Below are positions 18,739-26,327 of a DNA stretch of 64,000 nt, one piece after another; the first letter of the stretch is position 1, and the number at the start of each line of letters is the position of its first letter. The stretch lies in NCBI RefSeq assembly GCF_030815085.1, contig NZ_JAUSWG010000002.1; one strand, given 5' to 3'. The translations under genes and the position numbers were made by a program. Under the pieces are notes generated by a model. It worked only from the letters and a program-made list of their open reading frames with translations. It ran no database searches and was not told where the DNA came from. This stretch comes from Paraclostridium ghonii (GTDB lineage: Bacteria; Bacillota; Clostridia; Peptostreptococcales; Peptostreptococcaceae).

Positions 18739-19014
18739 TTAGTCTCTACTTAATATTACTCTTTCAACTTCTGAGTGAGGTCTTGGTATAACATGAACTG
18801 AGTGAAGTTCCCCTACATTTCTTGCTGCTTCTGCACCTGCATCAACGGCCGCTTTAACTGCACCTACATCTCCACTTACCATAACTGTTACTAACCCAAA
18901 TCCTATTTTTTCATATCCCATTAAAGTTACATTAGCTGACTTTACCATAGCGTCAGCTGCTTCTACTGCTCCTACCAAACCTTTAGTTTCTATCATTCCT
19001 AGAGCTTGCCCCAT
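18739..19014 (-). CDS. BMC-H hexameric shell protein (PduA/EutM-like)
   Basis: Canonical 91-residue shell hexamer subunit. It has ALGMIETKGLVGAVEAADAM, the pore loop GYEKIGFGLVTVMVSGDV and the C-terminal VIPRPHSEVERV typical of PduA, PduJ and EutM. The pore motif is GFG where PduA has GSG, which would put an aromatic residue at the pore. It lies between the second BMC-H gene (18 bases upstream) and the low-complexity protein gene. With no BMC-T in the locus, the three BMC-H types must form all facets and pores. Confidence 0.96.
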   Translation of the reverse strand: MGQALGMIETKGLVGAVEAADAMVKSANVTLMGYEKIGFGLVTVMVSGDVGAVKAAVDAGAEAARNVGELHSVHVIPRPHSEVERVILSRD

Positions 19015-19032
19015 AACCTATACCTCCTAATA

Positions 19033-19380
19033 TTAATTATTTTCTTCTTCATTTTTATTTACTTTTTTACTATTGTTTCTGATTTTAAGATTTTTTTCAA
19101 ATTCTTTAATTAAAAAATCTATATCTTCATGAGGTCTTGCTATTGTTTTGCTTGAAACAATTTTCCCAACTCTATTTCCAGCTTCAACACCTGCATCTAT
19201 AGCTGCGTTTACTGCTGCAACCTCACCAGCTATATGTATAGTTACGCTGACTGCTTTTTCCACTCCTATTACTTTGTCATATCCAACTAAAGTAATATCT
19301 GCAGCTTTGCTTGCAGCATCAAGTGCTGCTATTGCTGTAGTAAGTCCTACTGATTCAATCATTCCTAGGGCTTTTCTCAT
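19033..19380 (-). CDS. BMC-H shell protein with pore-loop insertion and C-terminal extension
   Basis: A 115-residue BMC-H paralogue. The core is clear (ALGMIESVGLTTAIAALDAA, AGEVAAVNAAIDAG, TIARPHEDIDFL), but the loop after GYDK reads VIGVEKAVSVTIHI, about four residues longer than the equivalent loop in the two sister proteins and lacking the Gly-x-Gly pore signature. A tail of 20-25 Lys/Asn/Glu-rich residues follows the fold. The altered loop suggests a different pore for another metabolite. Start is ATG 19380 after GGGGGGAG. It lies within the shell operon, 11 bases after the neighbouring unknown gene. Confidence 0.93.
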   Translation of the reverse strand: MRKALGMIESVGLTTAIAALDAASKAADITLVGYDKVIGVEKAVSVTIHIAGEVAAVNAAIDAGVEAGNRVGKIVSSKTIARPHEDIDFLIKEFEKNLKIRNNSKKVNKNEEENN

Positions 19381-19391
19381 GTGCTCCCCCC

Positions 19392-19709
19392 TTATCTAGC
19401 TAAATCTTTTAAACTAATCATATTTTTAGATTGCTTATTATTTATATTTTTAGATACATTTTTATTACTAACTAAATTATGATTTAAATAATTTAAAGAT
19501 TTAAAATCTATTTTTTCCATTCTATTCTTATCATCTTTTAAATTATCTAAGATAGGTTTTTTACTACCTTTGTAAAGTATTCTTTTTAATATATCTTCTT
19601 CATTGCTGTTTATATTTTCAACTCTTATATATTCTTCTTTTTTATATGTTTTATTAAGTGCTTTAGTTGATATATTTTTCATAACAACCTTTGTCAACAA
19701 ATCTGCCAC
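19392..19709 (-). CDS. Uncharacterised microcompartment-operon protein, Lys/Asn-rich
   Basis: A 105-residue protein I do not recognise. The first 18 residues, MADLLTKVVMKNISTKAL, could form an amphipathic helix like the encapsulation peptides that tether cargo to BMC shells. The middle is charged, and the end is rich in Asn, Lys and Ser with MISLKDLAR at the C-terminus. It is sandwiched between two BMC-H genes with gaps of 11 bases each. Start is GTG 19709, supported by AGGTGGTGG. Position and composition suggest a scaffold or assembly factor resembling the other low-complexity protein of this locus; no enzymatic motif is visible. Confidence 0.6.
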   Translation of the reverse strand: MADLLTKVVMKNISTKALNKTYKKEEYIRVENINSNEEDILKRILYKGSKKPILDNLKDDKNRMEKIDFKSLNYLNHNLVSNKNVSKNINNKQSKNMISLKDLAR

Positions 19710-19720
19710 TTAACCACCAC

Positions 19721-19981
19721 CTATAGAATTTTACTTACTTCATCATGAGGTCTTGCTATTACATTAGTAGATATTATTTCTGCTAATTTGCTAGCACTCT
19801 CTTCTCCATTTTCAACGGCTGCTTTAACAGCTGCTACATCACCTTTTATAATTGCAGCAACTATTCCAGAACCTACTAAATCTATATCTACAAGTTCAAC
19901 ATCTGCCGATTTTAACATTGCATCTGCTGCTTGAATTGCACCTATTAAACTTCTTACCTCTACTATTCCTAATGCTTTCAA
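19721..19981 (-). CDS. BMC-H hexameric shell protein (short form)
   Basis: A minimal 86-residue BMC-H subunit, starting MKALGIVEVRSLIGAIQAADAM and ending NVIARPHDEVSKIL. The pore loop is DLVGSGIVAAIIKGDV, with the classical GSG motif. It is the first shell gene of the operon, 28 bases after the UbiD gene. With its two paralogues it gives the shell three distinct hexamers: GSG pore, GFG pore and one with an inserted loop. No BMC-T trimer gene is present. Confidence 0.96.
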   Translation of the reverse strand: MKALGIVEVRSLIGAIQAADAMLKSADVELVDIDLVGSGIVAAIIKGDVAAVKAAVENGEESASKLAEIISTNVIARPHDEVSKIL

Positions 19982-20009
19982 TAATTCTCACCCCTTTTAA
20001 ACTAGGAAG

Positions 20010-21359
20010 TTAAAAATAATCATCTATATTTATACTTTCATAACCTGGTATTATAGCTCTATTAAATAATTCATTGTCTAAAGGCTTTGTAGCATCAATT
20101 CCCATCTTATCACTAAGCCCTTTATGTACATGTGAAGCTTCTAGTGGGCTTCCAAGTGCATTAGGTACTATAACTACATCCTTAGTTGCTTGAACTCTTG
20201 AGGCTATTGCAAATTCTACATCTTTGTAATTATATATATCTACATCTTTATCAACTATAACTACATGTTTTAAATCTTTACTACTTCCAAGTGCTGTAAG
20301 TATTGCACTTTTTCCATCGCCTTCATTTCTTTTATTTATCTTCACTATTGCATGAAGCCTGCATCCTCCACCTACAGTTACATTGACGTCTAATACATCT
20401 ACTATATTTTTTAAAGCACTATATATTTCAACCTCTCTTATAAGCCCATTTGATAAATGTTCTTCTCTTGAAGGAAATGCATGTTGAAAAATTGGATTAT
20501 CTCTATGCATTACAGCTTTAATATCTATAGTTGGGTGATTGGCTATTTCTCCGTAATAACCCATAAGCTCTCCAAAAGGACCTTCTTTAACTTTTTTATT
20601 TGGATTTAAGTGTCCTTCTATTACAATTTCACAAAAAGCTGGAACTAGTATATCCACGCTACTGCACTTTACAACCTCAAGTGGTTCATTTTTTAAAGCA
20701 CTATAAACCTCATATTTATCTAGTCCATATTTTGAAGAACTAATTTGAGATGCTATTAAAAACTCTGCATCATATCCTAAAACTACTGCACATTCTAACT
20801 TTTCATTTTTTGCTTCAGCTTTTTTTATAATATTGTTTAAATGTGGAGAAGCTCCAGATACCAATGCACTTATATTATCTTTATCATTTATTTGAAATCT
20901 TCTAACAGCCATATGTATGTCTTTTGTATCTGGATCTTTTATTATAAGCATCCCTGCTGTTATAAAGTTAGAGGAATCTTTTTCATGTGAAATTGGAATT
21001 GGAAATAATTTGTTTATGTCTATGTTTTTGGTTAAAATATTTTGTTTAATAGGTCCATTTTTAATCTCTTTATAAGGTTTAGGATTTCCTATAGCATCCA
21101 TAAATTTATAAATTCTATCTTCTTCATTTACATCCATTAAATTGTTAAATATTTTTCTACTTCCATATATACCACCAACTAAATCTATATCATAATTTTT
21201 TATATTATTAAAAACTATAGGTACTTCATTTTCAAAATATCTAAGTACAGCACCTAACTCAAAATCCTTATCAACTTTCTTTTTACAAGTTTTTAAGTAT
21301 CCTAATTTATCTAATTTATCTAAAGTAAACCTAAGCATTTGACTATCCAAGTTATTCAC
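20010..21359 (-). CDS. UbiD-family prenylated-FMN decarboxylase; candidate 4-amino-5-imidazolecarboxylate decarboxylase
   Basis: UbiD-fold decarboxylase of 449 residues. Prenyl-FMN-dependent members remove CO2 from aromatic or unsaturated acids. Typical segments are HMAVRRFQI near residue 150 in the cofactor region, EGPFGELMGYYGE at about 260, HAFPSREEHLSNG, and the late VVIVDKDVDIYNYKDVEFAIASR. UbiX, which makes the cofactor, is the overlapping upstream gene (8 bases shared), so the pair is self-sufficient. The next genes are shell proteins. In xanthine fermentation the matching step is 4-amino-5-imidazolecarboxylate to 4-aminoimidazole plus CO2. The GTG start at 21359 is used here; a TTG at 21350 is also possible. 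Confidence 0.9.
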   Translation of the reverse strand: MNNLDSQMLRFTLDKLDKLGYLKTCKKKVDKDFELGAVLRYFENEVPIVFNNIKNYDIDLVGGIYGSRKIFNNLMDVNEEDRIYKFMDAIGNPKPYKEIKNGPIKQNILTKNIDINKLFPIPISHEKDSSNFITAGMLIIKDPDTKDIHMAVRRFQINDKDNISALVSGASPHLNNIIKKAEAKNEKLECAVVLGYDAEFLIASQISSSKYGLDKYEVYSALKNEPLEVVKCSSVDILVPAFCEIVIEGHLNPNKKVKEGPFGELMGYYGEIANHPTIDIKAVMHRDNPIFQHAFPSREEHLSNGLIREVEIYSALKNIVDVLDVNVTVGGGCRLHAIVKINKRNEGDGKSAILTALGSSKDLKHVVIVDKDVDIYNYKDVEFAIASRVQATKDVVIVPNALGSPLEASHVHKGLSDKMGIDATKPLDNELFNRAIIPGYESINIDDYF

Positions 21360-21906
21360 CCCATCTCTTAAGTAAACTATGTTCTATTCCAAACTGGTCT
21401 AAGCATCTACCTACAATGGATGTAACAATATCACTTAAATCCTGAGGATGATTATAAAAACCTGGAGTAGGGGGCATGATGGTTACCCCTATGTTAGAAA
21501 GCTTTAACATATTTTCAAGATGAATAGAACTTAAAGGAGTTTCTCTAGGAAGCAATACTAACCTTCTTCTATCTTTAATACAAACATCAGCACACCTAGT
21601 TAATAAAGATTCACTAAATCCATGAGCAACAGATGCTAGAGTCTTCATAGAGCAAGGAACTATAATCATACCATCTGTTTTAAATGAACCACTTGCTATA
21701 GAAGCTGCTAAATCATAATTTTCATAATAAAAATCAGCCATATCTTTAAGCTCGTCTAAACTTAATCCGCACTCATGTTTTACAACATATTCTCCCATAT
21801 TTGAAACAACTAAATGACTCTCCACTTTAAGCTCTCTTAGTGCCTGTAAAATTCCCAAAGCATAAATAGCTCCACTACCACCTGAAATCCCAACAACAAT
21901 TTTCAT
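21352..21906 (-). CDS. ubiX: UbiX-family flavin prenyltransferase
   Basis: Makes prenylated FMN from FMN and dimethylallyl phosphate for UbiD enzymes. The 184-residue protein begins MKIVVGISGGSGAIYA, the flavin-phosphate loop, and contains CSMKTLASVAHGFSESLLTRCADV, LLPRETPLSSIHLENML and the late MPPTPGFYNHP, all diagnostic of UbiX. The start is ATG 21906 after GGAAGGAA; an upstream TTG lies before that site. Its end overlaps the UbiD start, so the two are translationally coupled and act together. Confidence 0.94.
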   Translation of the reverse strand: MKIVVGISGGSGAIYALGILQALRELKVESHLVVSNMGEYVVKHECGLSLDELKDMADFYYENYDLAASIASGSFKTDGMIIVPCSMKTLASVAHGFSESLLTRCADVCIKDRRRLVLLPRETPLSSIHLENMLKLSNIGVTIMPPTPGFYNHPQDLSDIVTSIVGRCLDQFGIEHSLLKRWGE

Positions 21907-21956
21907 AAAATTTCCTTCCAATCTCTATCTTTTTTTATCTATTAAATAAAGTTATG

Positions 21957-22087
21957 TAGTTTTGGTGTTCTGTATTATGGGTGCGTGGTAGATATGAGGG
22001 ATGCAGCGACATTTACAAGCATCTTCCCAGCTTGTATGGAGCAAATCCCTCTATCTATCACGCGCCCCAACTAGAATATCAAAACTA
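21957..22087. repeat. Long hairpin B between ubiX and the isochorismatase-like gene
   Basis: A 131-nt imperfect inverted repeat: outer arms TAGTTTTGGTGTTCT and AGAATATCAAAACTA, middle stem GGGTGCGTG / CACGCGCCC, tip AGCGACATTTACAAGC (22005-22020) facing GCTTGTATGGAGCAAA (22030-22045). The tip is identical to that of hairpin A while the lower stem differs in sequence but not in form. Confidence 0.8.
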
Positions 22088-22093
22088 TTTAAA

Positions 22094-22705
22094 TTACTCT
22101 ACTTTATTTTCTGTATCTCCCCCTCCAGCCCAAGGATCTAGGCCTTTTTCCCATGCATCTATATACTCGTCAATAGTCATAACTTTTGTAAATATACTTA
22201 AATCTCTAAGTCCTGCTTCATGCATTTCATCATTTTTAGAATGTACCCCATCACTTAAAGTTATGACTTTATAAGCATTGTATAAAGCATCACTTGCAGT
22301 ACTTCTAACACATACATTAGTCCAAACGCCAGTAACAACAACTGTGTCTATATTTTCTTCTCTTAAGTATAAATCTAAATCAGTATGTGCAAATCCACTA
22401 TGTCTTCTCTTTGGAACTATATACTCTTCACCTTGTGGATAAAGTTCTTTTATAAAATCAGAACCCCAAGTCCCTTTTACAGCATGAACAGGTCTAACTC
22501 TAAAATCAGCATCATTTTTTCTATGAGCTTCTTGTATATGAACTAACTGAACATCATCTAACCCTTTAGCATTTCTCTCTCTAACCCAAGCAAAAAGCTT
22601 TTGAAGATCGGGTATTATCTTCTCTCCTCCTGGACATCTTAACGGAGCTTTCTCTCCAACAAAATCATTTAACATATCTATAACTAAAATTGCATGTCTT
22701 TTCAT
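22094..22705 (-). CDS. Isochorismatase-like cysteine hydrolase; candidate ureidoimidazolecarboxylate hydrolase
   Basis: Hydrolase of the isochorismatase/nicotinamidase/N-carbamoyl hydrolase superfamily, 203 residues from ATG 22705, chosen because AGGGGG lies seven bases upstream. The catalytic triad is visible: Asp10 in ILVIDMLNDF, Lys77 in HAVKGTWG and Cys132 in VVTGVWTNVCVRSTASDA, with the usual GVWTNVC cis-peptide region. Members cleave amide or ureido bonds, releasing ammonia and CO2 from carbamoyl groups. Placed between the dihydropyrimidinase-like and UbiX/UbiD genes, the fitting reaction is 4-ureido-5-imidazolecarboxylate to 4-amino-5-imidazolecarboxylate. Long hairpins lie on both sides. 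Confidence 0.9.
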   Translation of the reverse strand: MKRHAILVIDMLNDFVGEKAPLRCPGGEKIIPDLQKLFAWVRERNAKGLDDVQLVHIQEAHRKNDADFRVRPVHAVKGTWGSDFIKELYPQGEEYIVPKRRHSGFAHTDLDLYLREENIDTVVVTGVWTNVCVRSTASDALYNAYKVITLSDGVHSKNDEMHEAGLRDLSIFTKVMTIDEYIDAWEKGLDPWAGGGDTENKVE

Positions 22706-22735
22706 AATTAATCCCCCTCTTATTTTCTCCCCCAA

Positions 22736-22880
22736 ATTAAAATTTAAATTTGATAGTCTAGCGAGCGTGATTGAAACCTTGTTGAAGAAGCGTTAAAGAC
22801 CTCGCATTTTAGGTCTTTAGCGACAGAAACAAGATTTCAATCACCGAGCACGCCATAACTAATCAAATTTAAAATTTAAT
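22736..22880. repeat. Long hairpin C between the isochorismatase-like and amidohydrolase genes
   Basis: A 145-nt imperfect inverted repeat. Outer arms ATTAAAATTTAAATTTGAT and ATCAAATTTAAAATTTAAT, middle stem TGAAAccTTGTT / AACAAgaTTTCA, and tip TTAAAGACCT / AGGTCTTTA. It shares the AGCGACA motif of hairpins A and B in its internal loop. The stop codon of the amidohydrolase gene lies in the right arm, so structure and reading frame overlap. Confidence 0.75.
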
Positions 22881-24416
22881 ATTTTTATCTAACTTACTTA
22901 TTGTTTGACGTTTTATAAATTTACCAAATCCTGGTTTAACTTTTATACCTTTTATATTTTTAACATGATCAACAATCAACTCTGGATGATCTTTTCTATA
23001 ACTAACTTTATATAACTCACTAGTTAATTCTTGTGGGTTGTTAAATAATACATCATAATTATCTAGTTTGCCTAAAACTCCAGCTTCTCCATCTTCATAA
23101 ACTAAATTACCTCTAACTATAGTTTTAACTATTCTTCCTTTTAACTTCATACCTTCAAGTGGAGTATATCCACACATAGTTACTAAATCTTCTCTTTTTA
23201 TAGTCCATTCTTTATTTAAATCTATTATTGAAAAGTCAGCATCAGATCCTATGTTTAAAGCACCTTTTTTAGGATATAATCCATAGTGTTTAGCTGCATT
23301 AGTACTTAAAATATCAACTAATTTACTTAGTGAAATTCTTCCTTTATTGTATCCTTCACTAACTATAACAGGAACCATAGTTTCAACTCCCGGTATACCT
23401 GGGAATGAAGTCCATATATTCATGCCTTCTTTTATTTTTTCACTTTCTAGTTCATATGGTGCATGATCTGTTGCTATAAAATCTATACTTCCATCATTTA
23501 TACCTTGCCAATTCTCTTCATTATCTTTTTTAGTTCTAAGAGGTGGTGCTATTTTTGCAAGTGGTCCGTATTCAGTCATAGCATCTTGGTAATTTAAAGT
23601 TAAGTAATGAGGACAAGATTCACTAGTTACATCTAAACCTCTCATTTTAGCTTCTTTAACTAATTTAGCTCCAATTCCTGTACTCATATGAACTATGTGA
23701 AGCCTAGCTTTACTAGCTTCTGCAAAGCTAATTCCTAATTCTATAGCTACCTTTTCAGCAAGTTCCATTCTAGCTTCTGCCCAAGCAGGTCCATCAAGTC
23801 TACCTTCATCTTTAAATTTATTTACATAAAAATCACACATTGCAAAATTCTCAGCATGGATTCCTATTGGAAGACCAGTTTGTGATACCGCTTTAAAACA
23901 CTCAAACATTTCTGGATCTGTAACTCTTGGATAAGTTGGAACTGATGGAGTCATATAAACTTTAAAAGCAACTACTCCATAATCTGCTTGTTCTTTTACA
24001 TTATGCATCCAACCTTCGCGCACATCTTCTCCTGTAACGCCTCCCCACATAGCATAATCTACTAACGCTTGTGGTCCACATATTCCTAGTTTTGTTTCTA
24101 GTTGTTCTACACTTCTAACCGAAGGAACTGAACAGCAAGGCATATCAATTATAGTGGTAACTCCACCAGTTGCTGCTGCTGCTGTTCCTGTTAAAAAGTT
24201 CTCTCTATGAGGAAATCCCTGATACATAAAGTGTGTATGTGAATCTATGCACCCTGGCATTACTAAATTTCTATTCGCATCTATAACTTCTTTTGAATCT
24301 ATTATGTTTATATCATCAACAAAACCTACTATTTTTTCATCTTTTACTAATATATTAGTAAGAACCATCTCGTCTCCTTGAGGTATGTTGGCATTTTTTA
24401 TAATTAAATCTATCAT
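22869..24416 (-). CDS. Dihydropyrimidinase/hydantoinase-family cyclic amidohydrolase; candidate xanthine amidohydrolase
   Basis: Binuclear-metal hydrolase of the allantoinase/dihydropyrimidinase group, 515 residues. The metal site is complete: His60 and His62 in IDSHTHF, the carboxylated Lys152 in VAFKVYMTPS, His187 in IGIHAEN, His243 in HIVHMSTG and Asp317 in ATDHAP. These enzymes open cyclic amides, and xanthine's six-membered ring is such a ring; its hydrolysis gives 4-ureido-5-imidazolecarboxylate. The C-terminal 45 residues, after the usual end of the fold, are basic and may be a targeting tail. It lies 12 bases after the formiminotransferase gene. Allantoinase or hydantoinase activity is the alternative. 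Confidence 0.9.
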   Translation of the reverse strand: MIDLIIKNANIPQGDEMVLTNILVKDEKIVGFVDDINIIDSKEVIDANRNLVMPGCIDSHTHFMYQGFPHRENFLTGTAAAATGGVTTIIDMPCCSVPSVRSVEQLETKLGICGPQALVDYAMWGGVTGEDVREGWMHNVKEQADYGVVAFKVYMTPSVPTYPRVTDPEMFECFKAVSQTGLPIGIHAENFAMCDFYVNKFKDEGRLDGPAWAEARMELAEKVAIELGISFAEASKARLHIVHMSTGIGAKLVKEAKMRGLDVTSESCPHYLTLNYQDAMTEYGPLAKIAPPLRTKKDNEENWQGINDGSIDFIATDHAPYELESEKIKEGMNIWTSFPGIPGVETMVPVIVSEGYNKGRISLSKLVDILSTNAAKHYGLYPKKGALNIGSDADFSIIDLNKEWTIKREDLVTMCGYTPLEGMKLKGRIVKTIVRGNLVYEDGEAGVLGKLDNYDVLFNNPQELTSELYKVSYRKDHPELIVDHVKNIKGIKVKPGFGKFIKRQTISKLDKNIKF

Positions 24417-24428
24417 TTTAAATCCCCC

Positions 24429-25370
24429 TTATATATCCATTAAATGAGTTTCTAACACTTGTTCATTTTTAAAATCTTCTAATTGTAAATAGTAATTAAA
24501 TGTATCTAATACATAATCTAGTTTAATAGGTCCAACTAATTGACTTCCTGTTACTGTTACTCCATATCTCTTCGCTTCTCTTTTTACAAATTCAAAAGCT
24601 CTATGAATAGGGGTTTTATAGCAATCTAGAAGATTCATTGAAACTACTACTCCTTCTTTTTCAGGGAACTTTATTCCAACTGCCCTAACAGTACTAAATC
24701 CCCCGCTTGGCCCTCTTAATGCTTTTGCTATTTTTTTAGCTATCTCTACATTTTCAGTTCCAAGGAATATGTTGTAAGCTGTAAGCCCATTAAATTCAGC
24801 GCTTGATAATGTTGCTCCAGACTTTTCACTTAACAGTCCATCTACACTTAAATCTGGCTTTCTATTGTTGTATTCTTCTTGTCTAGTGTCATTATCTTTT
24901 ATTGCTTTTAAAAGATCTCTAACACCTTCATATTGTCCTTTTCTGATATATGCAAATGCTTTTCTTTCTTCAGTAGTAGCACTTTCTCCTGCAAAATATA
25001 TAGGGACTTGAGTTTCTTTATGTAATCTTTCTCCTATCTCTTTTGACAATTCTACACACTCTTCTATTGTTATATTTTTTAATGGGAATATAGGAAGAGT
25101 ATCTTGTGCTCCAATTCTAGGGTGAGTTCCTTTATGCTCTCTCATATCTATAAGCTCTATGGATTTTTTAGCCATGTTAACTAATGCATCTTTTACATCT
25201 TCTGGCTCTCCTATAAATGTTACAACTGTTCTATTAAAATCTTCTTCAGGTTCATAACTTACTAGTTTAACGTTTGAACTTCTAACTACATCTACAACTG
25301 CTTCAATTACATTTTTGTTTTTACCATTACTAAAATTTGGTACTGCTAGTACATATTGTTTTTTCTCCAT
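24429..25370 (-). CDS. Formiminotransferase (FtcD N-domain type); candidate formiminoglycine:tetrahydrofolate formiminotransferase
   Basis: Transfers a formimino group to tetrahydrofolate. The 313-residue protein matches the stand-alone transferase domain of FtcD, with the catalytic histidine in GTHPRIGAQDTLPIFPL near residue 83, IYFAGESATTEERKAFAYIRKGQY, GPSGGFSTVRAVGI and TGSQLVGPIKLD. There is no cyclodeaminase domain, and no histidine-degradation gene (hutH, hutU, hutI) is nearby. The final step of clostridial xanthine breakdown, formiminoglycine to glycine, uses the same chemistry. It is the first gene of the long minus-strand operon, with RBS AAGGAGAT. Glutamate formiminotransferase is the alternative. 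Confidence 0.9.
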   Translation of the reverse strand: MEKKQYVLAVPNFSNGKNKNVIEAVVDVVRSSNVKLVSYEPEEDFNRTVVTFIGEPEDVKDALVNMAKKSIELIDMREHKGTHPRIGAQDTLPIFPLKNITIEECVELSKEIGERLHKETQVPIYFAGESATTEERKAFAYIRKGQYEGVRDLLKAIKDNDTRQEEYNNRKPDLSVDGLLSEKSGATLSSAEFNGLTAYNIFLGTENVEIAKKIAKALRGPSGGFSTVRAVGIKFPEKEGVVVSMNLLDCYKTPIHRAFEFVKREAKRYGVTVTGSQLVGPIKLDYVLDTFNYYLQLEDFKNEQVLETHLMDI

Positions 25371-25595
25371 ACAATTATCTCCTTATCTTTTTTTAATTTA
25401 ATAAGTAGATAAACTATTAAAACAAGCAAATCTTCATTTATCCAAACTTATGATTTAAATTTTTACTATAATGAATTTATCTTTTGATTTAACATCTATT
25501 TTTTAATTTTTATATTTACACTTGTTTAATAAATTATATTTTCTATCCATTGTGAATATAACTTATTAAATAAACTTTTTAAGGAGGTGTTTTTT
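25371..25595. promoter_or_regulatory. Divergent control region of the purine microcompartment locus
   Basis: This AT-rich spacer separates the minus-strand operon from the plus-strand hydrolase and permease genes and must hold both promoters. TTAAAACAAG near its left side and CTTGTTTAA near its right side are near-complementary half-sites about 80 bases apart, possibly for one regulator. No regulator gene is in the locus. Confidence 0.4.
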
Positions 25596-26288
25596 ATGGG
25601 GTTTAGAGTAATTGATTTGTCTCAAGAAATTTATCAAGGCATGTCTGTTTTTCCAATGCATCAGCCTACTTTTATAATGACTAACATGACTCATGAAGAA
25701 AATATGAAAAAAACTGGTAGCAAAACTCTTGGATTTTCTGCTAGAAATTTACTTATAAGCGAACATGGAGGAACTCATTGTGATGCAGTGTGGGAATATA
25801 AACCAAGTGGAAAAACTATAGAAAATATGCCACTAGATTATTTTTTTGGAAGTGCTATTTGTATAGATTTAAGTGATATTTCTTATAGTAGGTATATTGA
25901 AGTTTCAGATATAGAAAATGCTTTGAATAAATCAAATTTACAAATTGAAAAAGGTGATATATTACTAATGTATACCGGACATTATGATAGAAACTTTAAT
26001 ACTTATAAATGGCAAACTGAGTATTCTGGGCTTAGTTATAATGCCGCTACATATTTAGCAAAATCTGGTGTTGTAAATATAGGCGTAGATGCGCCTGCTA
26101 TTGACCATCCAGATGACTTAAATTTTTCAGGTCATTTAGTATGTGGTGAATATGATATTACCAATACAGAAAATCTATGCAACCTTGATCAATTAGTTGG
26201 CAAAAGATTTTTATACTTTGGATTACCTCTTAAAATAAGAGAAGGTTCAGGTTCTCCTATAAGAGCAATTGCTCTTTTGGAAGATTAA
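25596..26288 (+). CDS. Cyclase-family metal hydrolase (kynurenine formamidase/isatin hydrolase fold); candidate 4-imidazolonase
   Basis: Member of the cyclase family (PF04199), whose metal-dependent enzymes hydrolyse formamides and cyclic amides. The metal motif HGGTHCD is at residues 57-63 and VIDLSQEIYQGMSVFP opens the fold; VNIGVDAPAIDHP is the usual late motif. The protein has 230 residues from ATG 25596, set by AAGGAGG at 25581; an upstream GTG overlaps that site. Isatin hydrolase shows that this fold can open five-membered cyclic amides, so opening 4-imidazolone to formiminoglycine is a reasonable inference. It is transcribed with the downstream permease and away from the rest of the locus. 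Confidence 0.85.
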   Translation: MGFRVIDLSQEIYQGMSVFPMHQPTFIMTNMTHEENMKKTGSKTLGFSARNLLISEHGGTHCDAVWEYKPSGKTIENMPLDYFFGSAICIDLSDISYSRYIEVSDIENALNKSNLQIEKGDILLMYTGHYDRNFNTYKWQTEYSGLSYNAATYLAKSGVVNIGVDAPAIDHPDDLNFSGHLVCGEYDITNTENLCNLDQLVGKRFLYFGLPLKIREGSGSPIRAIALLED

Positions 26289-26327
26289 TACAAGTTAGTA
26301 TCAAATTTTATATAGGAGGAGAATTTT

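Noticed and set aside
16131..22880. Long hairpins as miniature transposons
   Set aside because: Arms differ between copies, no target-site duplications are seen, and only the tips are conserved, which fits RNA structure better.
24429..25370. Histidine-degradation formiminotransferase
   Set aside because: No hutH, hutU or hutI gene is in the window, and the neighbours belong to purine ring opening. The alternative cannot be fully excluded.
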